From positions 6,410 through 28,436 of the forward strand of contig QAXH01006153.1 of assembly GCA_004335635.1 (NCBI GenBank): a stretch of 22,027 nucleotides of DNA, written 5' to 3'. How positions within the stretch are numbered: position 1 is the stretch's first letter; every line of letters begins with the position of its first letter. A model generated the notes under the pieces. It was not told where the DNA came from. It worked only from the letters and a program-made list of their open reading frames with translations, and did not search any database. This document shows, piece by piece, positions 9,401-19,800 of this stretch. The position numbers and the translations under genes were made by a program. This DNA comes from Chloromonas sp. AAM2 (lineage: Eukaryota > Chlorophyta > Chlorophyceae > Chlamydomonadales > Chlamydomonadaceae).

Positions 9401-12308
9401 TACATTTAGGCTGTTCAAGGTGCAAACCAACCTGAACCAAATCGCCTGAACTTCACATATAATGTTGTATATTGTAACACTTGTTCATGCACCCTTGAAC
9501 AGCCTAACACAGGGTAAAGAGAGGCAATGTACGGGTGGACGAGTAGGGCGTGATTATGACGGAGTCTGCCAGGTCAGCCAGTAAAAGGTTAAGGAACTCA
9601 GGGCAGCCGAGGGATATGAGTCATGCTTGATACGGTGGGCTACAGGAGGTGGTTGAGCTTGTAGCATAGTGCACCATGCTGTTCATTGAGGTAAACGAAT
9701 GAGGTTGTCAACATGAGCTTCTTATGATGGTTGTGACTTCTGTGTATGTTGGGTGGGCTGGCTGCGTGGTGACACGACGTCCAAGCCCTTATGATGGGTG
9801 TCTAATCATTGCCAGTTTGTCTCAATTGCCATGCAATCGAGGGGCTGAATGAGTAGGGTCTGCCTCAGGTCCAACAGTTGTTGGTCGCTCATTCACGCAT
9901 GTAACCCAGCTTGACGCGCATGTTTTACGCAACCATGCTTGACACGCATTGTTGTGTGTTGCTGCGGTCCCAGGGCATCAGTCTGGCCCTGTCCCTGCAT
10001 GCGCCCACCCAGGCGCTCAGGGCCACCATCGTGCCCAGTGCGAGGGCGTACCCGCTGGAGAAGCTCATGCAGGTGAGGCACGGCCCTGCTCATCAACAGT
10101 TGGGCAGCCAAGTGCACACCAATGGATGGTTCTCAATGGTCGGGAGGTTGTCCCAGTTGGAAGAATTGTCAGTCTACAGAAGAGGCAGCAGGGCAGCACC
10201 CTATTCAAGTCAACTGGCCCAGCAGTTGTCACGCTCATGGTGCCGCATTGCAATCATGTGTATCATGACACCGCAGCCTTTGATCTTTTGATACTGCGAT
10301 TTGTGCATCATACCATTAGTCATGTGTATGCGTTTGCAGGCAGTGCGTCAGTACCAGTTGGACAGTGGTCAGCGTGTGTTCATGGAGTATGTTATGCTGG
10401 CAGGCGTTAACGACGGTGAGTTGTTCAAAACCAGGTGTGCTTGTTAATAAACGGGATGTGCTTAAGTCGCACTTACGGTAGGCTGGAATTGTATGCTCGA
10501 CCAAGCTCAAGCTGAAGCTGTGGCGGCAGTTTACTCACACCAGACGTGCTGGCTTGTGGCTATGCACATAGTTGGGTCTGCCCTCGACAGCGAGCTGTTC
10601 GTGAGAGAAGCAGCATTTAAACCAGGTGCCAACACACAGCACACTAGGACGTGCTGGCCTGTGATTGCAAGCTCAATCAGGCTCATGCAGACCGGGAGTC
10701 CGTAATGATTGATCATTCATGTGGTCGTCATCTTCTGGTGGTTTTTGCTTGGCATTCACACCAGATGTGCTGGCATGCGGCCACTGCCGGAATCATGTTA
10801 AATGTTCCAAGGGCACCCACACACAGAGTGACATCCCTTTTACACATGTGAAGTCTGATGGTTGGAGTGATGGAGTGTAACCCGTTTGCATGCCCCATGT
10901 GATCCAGTGGGTTGCCCTCACCCTCTCGCGTGTTTGCTTCCCCGTTGCACCCCACGGTGGTCTTTGCTTGGCCCTGGTTGCAGGCGCTGCCGAGGCCCAT
11001 GCCTTGGGTGCGCTGCTGTCTGGGCACAACGCTACACTGAACCTGATTCCGTGGAACCCGGTGATAGCCGCTGCTTCAGCCGAGGACAAGGCGCCTGCTC
11101 CCATGGCCTTCAGGGCTCCGGACATGGCAGACGTGTTGGCGTTCCAGGCCATCATCAAGGAAAAGGTGGGGTTGAAGGCAAGCTGAGATGGATTGGTGGA
11201 CAAATGGTGGCAGGTGATCGGAGGAAATGAATAAGATTAAAGGTGGTAGGATGGAAGGGCTTGTTTGGTTGGCCCTGGCGTGCGGAGGCAACATTCGGGA
11301 GCAGACTGAATCGGGACTGCAACAACAAGGGAGGTCTAACTCAATGCAGCATAGCTGGAGCGATGGCATAACATGGCAGGTGATAAAGGGTGTCTGCATT
11401 CCAGGCCATCATTAAGGACAAGGTTGGATTGCATTTTTTAAGGCAGAATGGGGGCAAGGAAAAGTCAAAGCCACGCAAGTCATCATCAAGAAAAAGGTGG
11501 GATTATACTCATCAAGGAAGGGCTGAAGCAGTGCAGCACAATCTGAAAGACGACATAAGATGGCAGGTGGTAGGCAGAGGATAGAGCAGGTTGTTTGGTG
11601 TTGGTTCCTCTGGCGTGCAAAGGCAACGCTCTGGAGCAGGCTGAATTGCAATTCTGCTCCTAGGTGGAGAAGGGGGTTGAGTCATGATTTGAGCTTGATG
11701 TCTCATTTATGGCTGAAGAGGTTTGTCATTCGTAAGTTCAGCTACTTTCGGCTGGTTGGGTTTCCACATGTGATTGGGCATACAGACGATCGCGTGCACC
11801 CGCAAGACGCTGACCATGTGCTTGCCTGGATTCTGCACACGTTGTGCGATCACAAGAAGCAAGGCCCAACGCCAAGCCCACAAGGGGATACTGGGAGAGG
11901 TCCAAGACATTTTCAGTGTCCAGAATATCCAAATATCAACACTGGTGGTTAACAGACCCACCAACGATATCCCAATCAGTAAGGTAACACGGCTCTTTCT
12001 ACTCGGCTCGTTTTGTGTCGCAGTATGGAATCCCCACCACTGTCCGCCAGGAGAAGGGTCAAGACATCTCCGGTGCCTGCGGCCAACTGGTGATCCAGCA
12101 CCAGGACCAGCAGCAGCAGCAGGACCAGGGCCAGGAGCAGCAAGAGGCTGTGGCTGCTCCAGCGCCGGCTGCCGGCTGCGGGCAGAACGGCAGCTGTGAA
12201 GGAGGGTCTGGGACCATGCCAGGGTCCCAGTCGGTTACCAAAACGGGTGCATGTGCTCCTGGGCAGAAGCAACAGGCTGCGCTACAGGACATAGAAGAGC
12301 TGAGATGA
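6448..12308 (+). CDS. rlmN: RlmN/Cfr-family radical-SAM RNA adenine-C2 methyltransferase
   Basis: Ten exons: 6448-6656, 7075-7181, 7479-about 7966, 8038-8116, 8725-8822, 9138-9290, 9974-10072, 10340-10415, 10984-11165, 12024-12308; about 591 residues. The family uses two SAM molecules and a 4Fe-4S cluster to make 2-methyladenosine in 23S rRNA (A2503 in E. coli) and, in bacteria, tRNA. Visible hallmarks: N-terminal helical domain ([30 protein letters not shown]); [20 protein letters not shown] strand region; [20 protein letters not shown] with CxxxCxxC (Cys285, 289, 292) and the conserved Cys278; GMGEPLANY (residue 328 on); [20 protein letters not shown]; and C-terminal [11 protein letters not shown] with the methyl-carrying Cys (about 516). 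Phases agree at every junction except 7966/8037, where only the acceptor is well fixed. Oddities are a 163-residue linker before the Cys motif and a Gln-rich tail of about 75 residues. An organellar site is likely for a bacterial-type enzyme, but no obvious transit peptide is seen, so an upstream exon may be missing. Confidence 0.93.
6691..6711 (+). repeat. A-tract/AAGTTTGCCAGTTC element, copy 2
   Basis: Nine A residues (6691-6699) run into AAGTTTGCCAGTTC (6698-6711), in RlmN intron 1. It is the inverted partner of 5664-5677, about 1 kb away across the divergent promoter, and shares no longer homology with it that I can see. Confidence 0.6.
6982..7041 (+). repeat. Two-copy 39-bp tandem repeat in RlmN intron 1
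   Basis: ATTTGCAAATGGCAGTGTCAC at 6982-7002 recurs as ATTTGCAAGTGGCAATGTCAC at 7021-7041, two mismatches in 21 bases with a 39-bp period. It lies wholly in the intron between 6656 and 7075. The same intron also contains GGTAGACGGTGT twice, near 6813 and 6918. Confidence 0.8.
8598..8689 (+). repeat. 46-bp imperfect tandem repeat in RlmN intron 4
   Basis: TTGCCATTTCCC, TGTGTGTTCTGTCCACCTC and CCTGC elements starting at 8598 recur from 8644 as TTGCCATTTCTG, TGTGTGTTCTTTCCACCTC and ACCTGC. The array is pyrimidine-rich on the sense strand and ends about 35 bp before the acceptor at 8724, so it extends the intron's polypyrimidine region. Confidence 0.75.
10536..10774 (+). repeat. Degenerate three-copy repeat in RlmN intron 8
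   Basis: CACACCAGACGTGCTGGC (10536), CACACTAGGACGTGCTGGCC (about 10640) and CACACCAGATGTGCTGGC (10757) are spaced about 104 and 117 bp. A weaker relative, AAACCAGGTGTGCTTG, lies near 10430. GAGTTGTTC/GAGCTGTTC before ACCAGGTG (near 10420 and 10592) suggests larger decayed duplications. No coding potential is visible. Confidence 0.6.
11141..11650 (+). repeat. Degenerate copies of the exon 9 end and adjacent intron
   Basis: The end of exon 9 (TTCCAGGCCATCATCAAGGA then AAAGGTGGGGTTG, from 11141) is repeated from about 11399 (TTCCAGGCCATCATTAAGGA then CAAGGTTGGATTG), and a shorter copy (GTCATCATCAAGAAAAAGGT then GGGATTA) begins near 11479. Adjacent intron sequence is repeated too: TTGTTTGGTTGGCCCTGGCG near 11261 against TTGTTTGGTGTTGGTTCCTC near 11592, each followed by GGCAAC, GGAGCAG and CTGAAT motifs; GGCAGGTGATC, GGCAGGTGATA and GGCAGGTGGTA also recur. 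These are decayed local duplications inside intron 9. The copy at 11399 still reads FQAIIKDK and keeps GT at the donor position. Confidence 0.75.
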
Positions 12309-13406
12309 GATGAGATAGACTAATAGGCCCCTTATCTGTGCCCAGTACCTCACAAGAGACCCTGTTTGACGTTTGTCCTGTCACTTGCTAATCCACACGC
12401 ATTCACTCATATTATCATTAAACATCACGAAATCTGTGTACGCTGTGTGTCATGCTTCCTTTCCTCTATCCCCAGTGCTGTGCCAATTTAGTGAGTATCT
12501 GCGAGTTGCATACCGCAAGAACATTTCCGTGGTTTTGTTGTCAGAGCATGAACATGATACGCAAGAACATTGATTGCCAGAGTGAGCTTGCATCTTTGAG
12601 TGTGCCGCATAAGTGTTGCCACCAGCGGACTGCGGTTGCTTGCTTCATGGTCGGCCAACGTCACCCTTGTGCAATGTGAGACAGGCAAACCATTCAGTGC
12701 GTTTCATCGTCAGCACCTGCAGCTAATCAAGTGCACTGTTTGAGTTGCCGGGGTCGCACAGCTGTCCAACAGTCGCGCGTACCGGTCAATGCAATTCTGA
12801 CTCTTAATGGTTAAGACGATGATGCATATGCATGGTCAAGCTCAACTGGTTAACAACTGTGCGACGCAGTTTACTGCTGCTAGGCTTGCATACTGCCACC
12901 CGGGTCAACTGTGGTGAAAGCAAATGTGTCTGCATGTTGACTAGCAGCAACGAGGTCGTGGTGCACGCGTTGTGGTGGGTTTTGATCACACAGATGCAGT
13001 GATCACCAGCGCATCCACGCGTTACAAGTGCAGTAACTAACTTGCAGTGGTACGAGTCAGCCACCACTTGAGCTCCTGGAACTACTGATCACGTCCAGAG
13101 CTAAAGAGTATTAAAGGCAGGCAGGCAAGCATGTTTGGAAGCCATGCACCAGACAAAACAGCACCAGTATTCCGCGCGCCAAGCCCAATTACCCCATCCA
13201 GTTCCAGCAAACCCAAACTCAAGATAACAAGGTAACGAGTTCAGACGAGTTAGTTCCCATGTTTGGCCACCCTCATGGTGATGAGCAACCTCTTGCCCGC
13301 CCTGCTGCCGTTACAGGGAGCAAGCCAAGCAGGCGCAAGAATTCCATAAATGTCGTTTGAACCGTTCTGGACGTTCGTCAAGACCACTGCATGCACAGCC
13401 CACCTG

Positions 13407-13444
13407 CATGACCACGTCATGTGAACATGACCGCGTCATGCGAA
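13407..13444. repeat. Tandem pair of 19-bp near-palindromes
   Basis: CATGACCACGTCATGTGAA (13407-13425) is followed directly by CATGACCGCGTCATGCGAA (13426-13444). Each unit has 6-bp inverted arms CATGAC/GTCATG around a 3-bp centre, so each is a dyad. The arms contain TGAC/GTCA half sites. Whether the pair binds a protein is unknown. Confidence 0.75.
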
Positions 13445-13911
13445 CGTGGCGCATCATGCAAAGAGGTCTGCTGCCCGCACTCGAGGAACACTGCCGGGAG
13501 TCACCGCCTTTCGCCCCGAGCCATGCTGCTGCTGCTGCTGTCGCAAAGAGGCTGGTCTAGTGGGCTCTTGGCCCGCCCGCACTTTGATGGTGACGACCTT
13601 TGGCGGCGCTGTCTGTGATCCCGCCAGTCTGTGCAGTCTCTTGGGCTGTTTGGCGGCAGTAAGTGCATGCTTCTTCAGGATACCGCCCTGCAGGCGAGCC
13701 ACAGGGCACGCATGGGTCAGCGGGGCGGTTGCAGCAGGTCGGGCAGTTCTGGCCTCCACGTGGCAGCTATCCCAGACAACCCTGCCCCAGTGGTTGTTCC
13801 AACTGCATTTGCTCCTCATCTCTTAGAGGAGCATGTGATGAACAAAGCTGTAAAGGAGCTTGTCACTGGACCCGCAGGCATTAACACATGGGTACCAACA
13901 GCTTCTCCTGG

Positions 13912-13916
13912 TTACA
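13912..13916 (-). terminator. TGTAA polyadenylation-type signal for RRP1
   Basis: TGTAA on the minus strand, about 65 nt after the RRP1 stop codon at 13981-13983. Motif, strand and distance fit the chlorophyte nuclear polyadenylation signal. Confidence 0.5.
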
Positions 13917-13980
13917 GTCCACTACTAAAAAGCATTGCTGAACGCCATTCCTGCATGCGATTGCTGAACGCTAGTTGCAC

Positions 13981-16365
13981 TCAGACCCTCACCTTCGACC
14001 TGGAGCTGGGAGGAGTTCGCACCATAGGGTCAGGGACTGGGCCGCCAAACGCAAAGAAAAGGTTCTTTTTCAAGTCAATACGCACGCTCTTCTTAGCACT
14101 AGCCGGCGCTGCAAGAGTCTCCAATGGCGTAGGTGGCCCGCTGGCACCACCTGCTGCGCCATCCTGCCACTTGACATGGGCAGCGTCGTGATTGCCTTTG
14201 TTTTTCTTAGCCGTGGTGGCTCGGGTGGTGGTGGCTGGTGCAGCTGGCCCTTGCTGCTCTCCTGCTGCTGGGCCAGCTGCAGCTGCCGCCTGGCCCTTGC
14301 CCTGCTTGAGCGCTGACTTTGCAGGCTTGCCTTGTTCCTGCTGTGGTGCCGCTGCTGCAACTGGGCCATTAGTGAAGGTGACGCTGGCTTTGGAAGCCTT
14401 GCCGGGCTTTCCTTGGCTGGCTGGCGTTCCAATGCCATTGCCTTGTGCAGGCACATCAGTGCTGGCATTGGTAGGCTCAGTCATGCTGACATCAGGCACA
14501 CCGCCCGGTGTACGACGTTTCCGGCCGCTGACAACAGCCGTGGGTGCTGCTGTGCCGTCCTCTTCGCTTCCCATGGCACCAGAAACGGCTGCCTGTGCTA
14601 CAATCAACTCAGGCGTGGCTGCTGCAGCTGCTGCACTGCCCTTTCGCTTCTTCTTACCATTAGTCGGCTCTAGGTGCTGCTCAGGCTGTGCTGTAACCTC
14701 CATTGCAGGCCCCTGCTGGCCGTCCTCGACGCTGTTCTGCTTGCCCCGCTTGCGACTGGGCTTTGCCTGCGCCCCCGGCTCCTGCCCCGCCTGGCTTGCC
14801 CGCTTCTCATCCCGCTTTGCCCGCTTACGCACAGCTGTCTCTAGCTCCTTTGAGAGCCCATACAGTGCATTCCGGTTGCGCGCACGCACGTCTGGAGACG
14901 CCCCCAGTTCAAACAGCCGTGCTGCAAACTCGGCGGGCGAGAGAGCACCACCAAGCAAGCCGCTGCCTGCGCCCTCCTCCTCTTCCGCATCCCCCCTTAC
15001 TTCTTCCACCAACGGCTCAAAAACCGCCTCCTTCACCCGGTTGATTAAAGCGTCCTCCCCTGCACGCTGCAACGTGGCAACGAATGGCTGCAGCAGCTGT
15101 GTGGCGATGGCAGGAGGCAGCGGCTCCACTGGTTTGCCCTTTGGCGTGACAGGAGCGTCGGCAGCAAGGACTTTGCGCAGTTCGGGGATGTAGATGTCAG
15201 CCAGGTGGTAGGCCAAGCCCACTGCCCGATGAGGATCATCAAGGGTGGGAAGCAGCACGTGGGCTTGGAGCCACTGGGTGCACCGACCAACTAGCTCGTC
15301 TTGCCTGTAAGTCGCAAGTGTGAGCATTGCACAGTAATCGTGCATGTCCCCAGTTGTGTTTTCCATGGCGACTGGTGAACAAACGGGGAAATGGACATTT
15401 GAACTGAATTTGGGTTCACGGGTATGTGCCCACATGCCTCATGCGCATGTACGGATGCTTGTTCGTGAAGACTCACATCTACACAACGGCATATTCGTGT
15501 GCCACAAGTGCACGTGCATGTACAACTCTACGTGGCCTGTACACATCCAAAGCGGCTGGTACCATCGCATGTACCCACCATTCATGCTTCTTGAGGTACA
15601 AGAACATGTGTGACAGAAACTTGCGTATGAGCATGAGGAACTTGTCCAGCCGAAGGCGATCTATGGAAAACCACTCTCGCCGCATGGTGGTGAAGAAAAC
15701 TGTGAAGTAGAGCCAGGCTACGGGCTGACTCAAAGATCCCAGCACACCGGCAAGACGCTCTGCCAGTTCAGTCTGTGGCCAGAAACGGACAGCACATGGG
15801 ACTGACATGGGATGAAGAGTGACGTGTTGACCAAGGCCAGGTCATCATGAGTTCAATCATCCAGGGAGCAGCACGGCGGCAGGATGAGCGCAATCACTGT
15901 CATGACAGAGAAGACTGAAGAAGACTCAACAACTGAGCTAACCAATGACTTGTTTGTATGAACTGAAGGTTGCTGCCCAGCTGATTAGGTTGAAAACAGT
16001 CCAAGCCAGCAAGCTATGACATCTAGGCCAACACAGGCGCAGGTTACAAGGCAACTCATGCAGACGGCACCTTCCTTCACCTGTACTGGAGTTTTGTCAG
16101 AGTGCCAAAAGCAGAAGTATAGCCCCTTCCACAGCTTTAGCATATCCAGCTCCGTGATGTCAGTCTTGCGCTGCAGAAGACGTGTCAGAGCTTGCACACC
16201 CCGCTCGCGCGTGAGAAAGTCCACGCTACCCAAGGCTCTCGCAAACGCGCTGTTTCCCTCATGCTCGCCGCCCTCGGACAAGGGCTCAAGTAGCGGACGC
16301 TGTTTCTTTGCTGCTGCCCTGCGCTTGCCAGCATCCTTGCCTGATTGCCTTGCCGGCGAACCCAT
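13981..16365 (-). CDS. RRP1: RRP1/Nop52-type ribosomal RNA processing protein
   Basis: Three exons: 16365-16081, 15772-15579 and 15304-13981, with phases 0 and 2 matching and donors GTGAAG and GTGGGT; 600 residues. Nop52/RRP1 proteins act in the nucleolus in pre-rRNA processing for the large ribosomal subunit. Exon 1 carries FARALGSVDFLTRERGVQAL and LDMLKLWKGLYFCFWHSDK; exon 2 TELAERLAG and REWFSIDRLRLDKFLMLIRK; exon 3 continues HEWQDELVGRC and YHLADIYIPELRKVL. Together they form the Nop52 domain, about residues 28-315. The rest is a long low-complexity basic tail rich in Ala, Gly, Gln and Lys with likely nuclear/nucleolar signals (KPSRKRGK, GKKKRKGS, SGRKRRTPGG), ending in a conserved-looking motif, KKSVRIDLKKNLFFAFGGPV. 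The donor after HEW is chosen because it restores frame into QDELVGRC; the later GTACAT would not. The start is the first Met of exon 1. Confidence 0.94.
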
Positions 16366-16898
16366 GCCAGACTGCGGCTTGCCGCCGTGCAGGCGTCAAC
16401 AAGACAAGTCGACAATAAACGGCGCGCTGCAGGGTGTGCTAACGATCAAAGCAATCGGCGTTGTCTCATGAGCATGAACGAATGTTCTTGTCCATGGCGG
16501 TTGACGGGTTCAGTTGCAATTTGAAGGGAAGGATTAAAACATGATGATCAACATCCTACAGTTTGTGAAGGGACTGCTCTTGACATGCAATTGTGCGCAA
16601 AGGGCTTGGTGCCAGACCCAGAATGAGCGTTAACCTGAATCGGCTGGAACTGTCTTGTTAGGCGAGAACAGGTTTGCTGGCAAGAAGATATTAAAAGCTG
16701 CACATGTTATATCTCCCATATGAGTGTCTACAATACAGCCAACAGAGCAGGCTAACGGTCAACAGGCGTGACACCCAGTTACTGCTAGCTGAAGTCTAAT
16801 ACTGGATCACGTGGATTGATTTCAAACTGCCCCGAACCCTTGTTGTCCGCGTGGAGGAAGCGGAAGACTCCACTTGGACACATGGGTTGATATCCACC
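16366..16898. promoter_or_regulatory. Divergent promoter region between RRP1 and GCP4
   Basis: 533 bp separate the RRP1 start (minus) from the GCP4 start (plus), so regulatory elements and 5' UTRs of both genes lie here unless extra 5' exons exist. AT-rich candidates on the plus strand are ATATTAAAAG near 16688 and GATTAAAACATG near 16533. No canonical TATA box is evident, and no known operator was recognised. Confidence 0.4.
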
Positions 16899-19800
16899 AT
16901 GCTGCAAACGGTATTGCCGCAGCTCGACACACGCCCCCCGTCCGATCAGGTCTTCGGGTACGCAAACCTGCTGCAGGAGCTGCTGTTGACGCTGGTGGGC
17001 TTCTCCGGAGATGTGTTCATCACTACAGGAAGCAAGTAAGTAAGATGAACATGAGCCCACAGCAATGTGCAGGCGAATGGAGCATGTAGAGTACACCATG
17101 CCACCGGCTGTGCATTCGTGGTACACACCGTTGTTTCTGAGTTGGTTGCTGCTGAGCGCCTTGTTACTGATGTTGGCTGCTGCTGAGCTCCTAGCTGGTT
17201 GGTCGTGCGGTGAGCCGTTGATTGTGGGTTGAACCGTTGTTACCGAGGCACGAAGGTAAGGAACATCTAGACTTCAGCATGTTCCTGCTTATACATACCA
17301 GCTACAGTAGCTGGGGAGACATAATTGCAAGCAAGGGCCTTGAAACTGGGGCCTGCGTCAATGCTCATCCTGATGACAAAGTTCCAGGAACAAGATGATT
17401 TGATCACTCAGTGTACGTGCCTGGTGTACATGAATTTATGCACGTGTTCTTCCCTGCTGCAGTGAAACTGCTGGACGTGTGCCCCATCCGGAGCGGTGCA
17501 ACATATTCCTCTCCCCTGATCTGGACTGGGTGGATGCACCAGACAGGTATGCACGTGACCATCCTGAGGTGTGCACCTCACGACGGCAAGCAAAGGTTAG
17601 GCTTGTGACCGGGTGTGTTTAAGTGTATGCACGTATACAACTAGGGGCAAGCACTGGGGACAGAAGATCGTGCCGTTCACATAGGTTACAGAATCCACAG
17701 GCAGTTATTAGTCTGGACCTCAGGCCATATTCATGCTCTACGTTTTTCAATTGACTGTCCCTCCATACATCATCATCCAAGCTAGTGATGCAACCAGCAT
17801 GCATGTTCCACTCACTCCTCACACCTATGCATCGCAGTGCACATAGCAGTCAGTTTAGTGATGGTGGGAGCACTACCTGGCCGAACTAGCCTTTGCTTGT
17901 TCCAGTCAAGCCTGAACAGTGAACATTTCACTTGGCTGCAGAGCTCTGATCAATGAGTTGGTTCGCCTTGGCTTCCACTACCTTGCTGTGCGGTCCTTCA
18001 TAGAGCATGAGCGGGCGGGCGTGGTCGCGAGCATGGCCAGGCCCATGCAGGGAGCCCAGGCGCGCAAGCAGGGCTCCATGCCAGCACAGGGCGGCGCAGC
18101 AGGTATGCCAGACCAGGCACCAGTCTGCTGCAGCATGGAAAGAAGACATGCATGGTCATGCCCTTGCTTGGAACACTGACGATTCCTTTGAGTAGGTTTG
18201 GTGAATGCAAATGAAGTCCACGCTTCGGCTTGTAATCACAGTCATGGGTGGCCACAGCCATTGCACAGGCAGCCTTGTGAAGCGCCTCTCATGTTGGTGT
18301 TTTCTTTTAATATGTGTGCAAGCTGTCTAGGCTGCGTCAAGCAGCACCTGTTTTGGCCCGTGGCACATAATAATATTAATATTAATATTAATATTTAATT
18401 AATATTTGGCCCGTGGCACATATTAATTACCCTGAGCTAAGTAGCACTAAACATAGCCATTGCCAGGAGCACACGCAGGTGGATTACCATCTGATGCCTC
18501 TTGGCCGTTGGCCTCTGTCTGATGCTGGCAGGAACCCCATCACCAATGCAACCGGCTATGACCGCACCGTCCACCTGGCTGGCGAGGTCAGTCTTCTGCT
18601 CGAACACTTCACCAGCTCTTGCTGTGTCGTTTCCTTTTGCCGCTCAGGCCTTGCCCCCTCCGCTGCTCCAGGGGGCTCCATCTACAGGCAGGCACTCGCA
18701 TCCGGCCTGACAGGTGACCACAGTTGGAGTCTTAATGGGAAAGTCCAAACCTGACCAAAATGGGTGAAACGTGATGAACGAGTGGATTGGTGCACTCCAG
18801 ACAACCACATTCAACCCTGAACAGTCAAGTTCCATCACAGTCTAATCCTGCACATGTTCCACGCATGCATGCAAACAGCAACTACGTTCTGCAGATGCTT
18901 GCCGTCGCCCGTTCATCAGCACAGAGCACAGGGTGCTGCCGTGACTGACACTGCTTGCACACTAAGCCTGTTGACCAAGGCACCGAGTGAGACAGATAAT
19001 TACCAGCGTTCTACGTCGTGCTGCCTGTTCTGCGTCCTGTTCTGCATGTGCATGTCCCGTTCACGTCCTGCCTGTCCATATCATGGTCCTAATCACGTCC
19101 TGTTCATGTCCTGCATGTTTGTGTGATGTTTCATGTTCTGCCTGTTCATGTCCCATTCATGTCCTGCCTGTTTGCAGAGGCCCTGGATGTGTACCAGGCT
19201 GCTGTGTTGGCAGTGCAAGTTCAGATCATGGAGCACACACACGCCCCTGTGCTCTCATCACTGCACCACCAACTGCATGACTTCAAGGTAAAGCTAGCAA
19301 GGCCTTCTGGTTTAAAACTAGGCAGCAGCTGAGCCTTCTGTTACTGGCTGCTTGTCAGACATTGAGCCTTGTGATAGCAAGTGGTGCAGCAGGGCTTGTG
19401 GCAAGGGAACCAGGTGGTTGAATAACGCACAAGAAGGCTTTTAGGCTGCCAGTACATTCATGGATTGGCCCATCTCGGGCTCATGGCAGGGCCTGCAATT
19501 GTCCAGTCATGTGGGCCGATTGTCTGCAGTCTGTGTTATGATTGTTTGAGTTTTCATTTAAGGCTACATTGTGGCCCATCCCTTTGACAATGATGTGAAA
19601 AGATAACAACAACAAGTGTGCTGTGTAGTCACGTGTCCCTGCAGGTTCTGTTACCCCAGCTTCACCACCTGGTGTACCGAGCATCAGGCTCTGCCCACAC
19701 ACCCACCCCCGACTCCTCGCCCTTTCCCCTGCTATCGGTGCCCCTGCCGCCAATAGACGGACAGCCGACAGAGGGCGGTGGGGCACCCCTGGCGGGCGCA

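Larger units (their letters stand above)
12309..13980. other. Convergent intergenic spacer
   Basis: About 1.7 kb between the RlmN stop (12308) and the RRP1 stop (13981). It must contain both 3' UTRs. Short open frames on both strands near 13446-13900 have no recognisable domain or splice consistency, and I do not call them genes. It contains (GCT)5 at 13525-13539 and a pair of 19-bp dyad repeats at 13407-13444. I found no TGTAA on the plus strand within several hundred bases of the RlmN stop. Confidence 0.5.

Noticed and set aside
13446..14191. Overlapping frames on both strands near the RRP1 3' end
   Set aside because: Low-complexity, no homology, and mostly UTR or RRP1 antisense. The CTG/GCT run explains the Gln or Ala/Leu stretches.
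14192..15193. 333-residue plus-strand open frame
   Set aside because: It is antisense to the RRP1 third exon; Ala/Ser/Cys-rich shadow translation caused by the GC-rich minus-strand codons.
17180..17235. A functional tRNA gene
   Set aside because: It has D-arm-like and T-arm-like boxes but no acceptor stem pairing or anticodon arm that I can fold.
18495..18640. Open stretch in GCP4 intron 3 reading PLGRWPLSDAGRN
   Set aside because: Exons 3 (end 18102) and 4 (start 18648) already join in phase and match the family without it.
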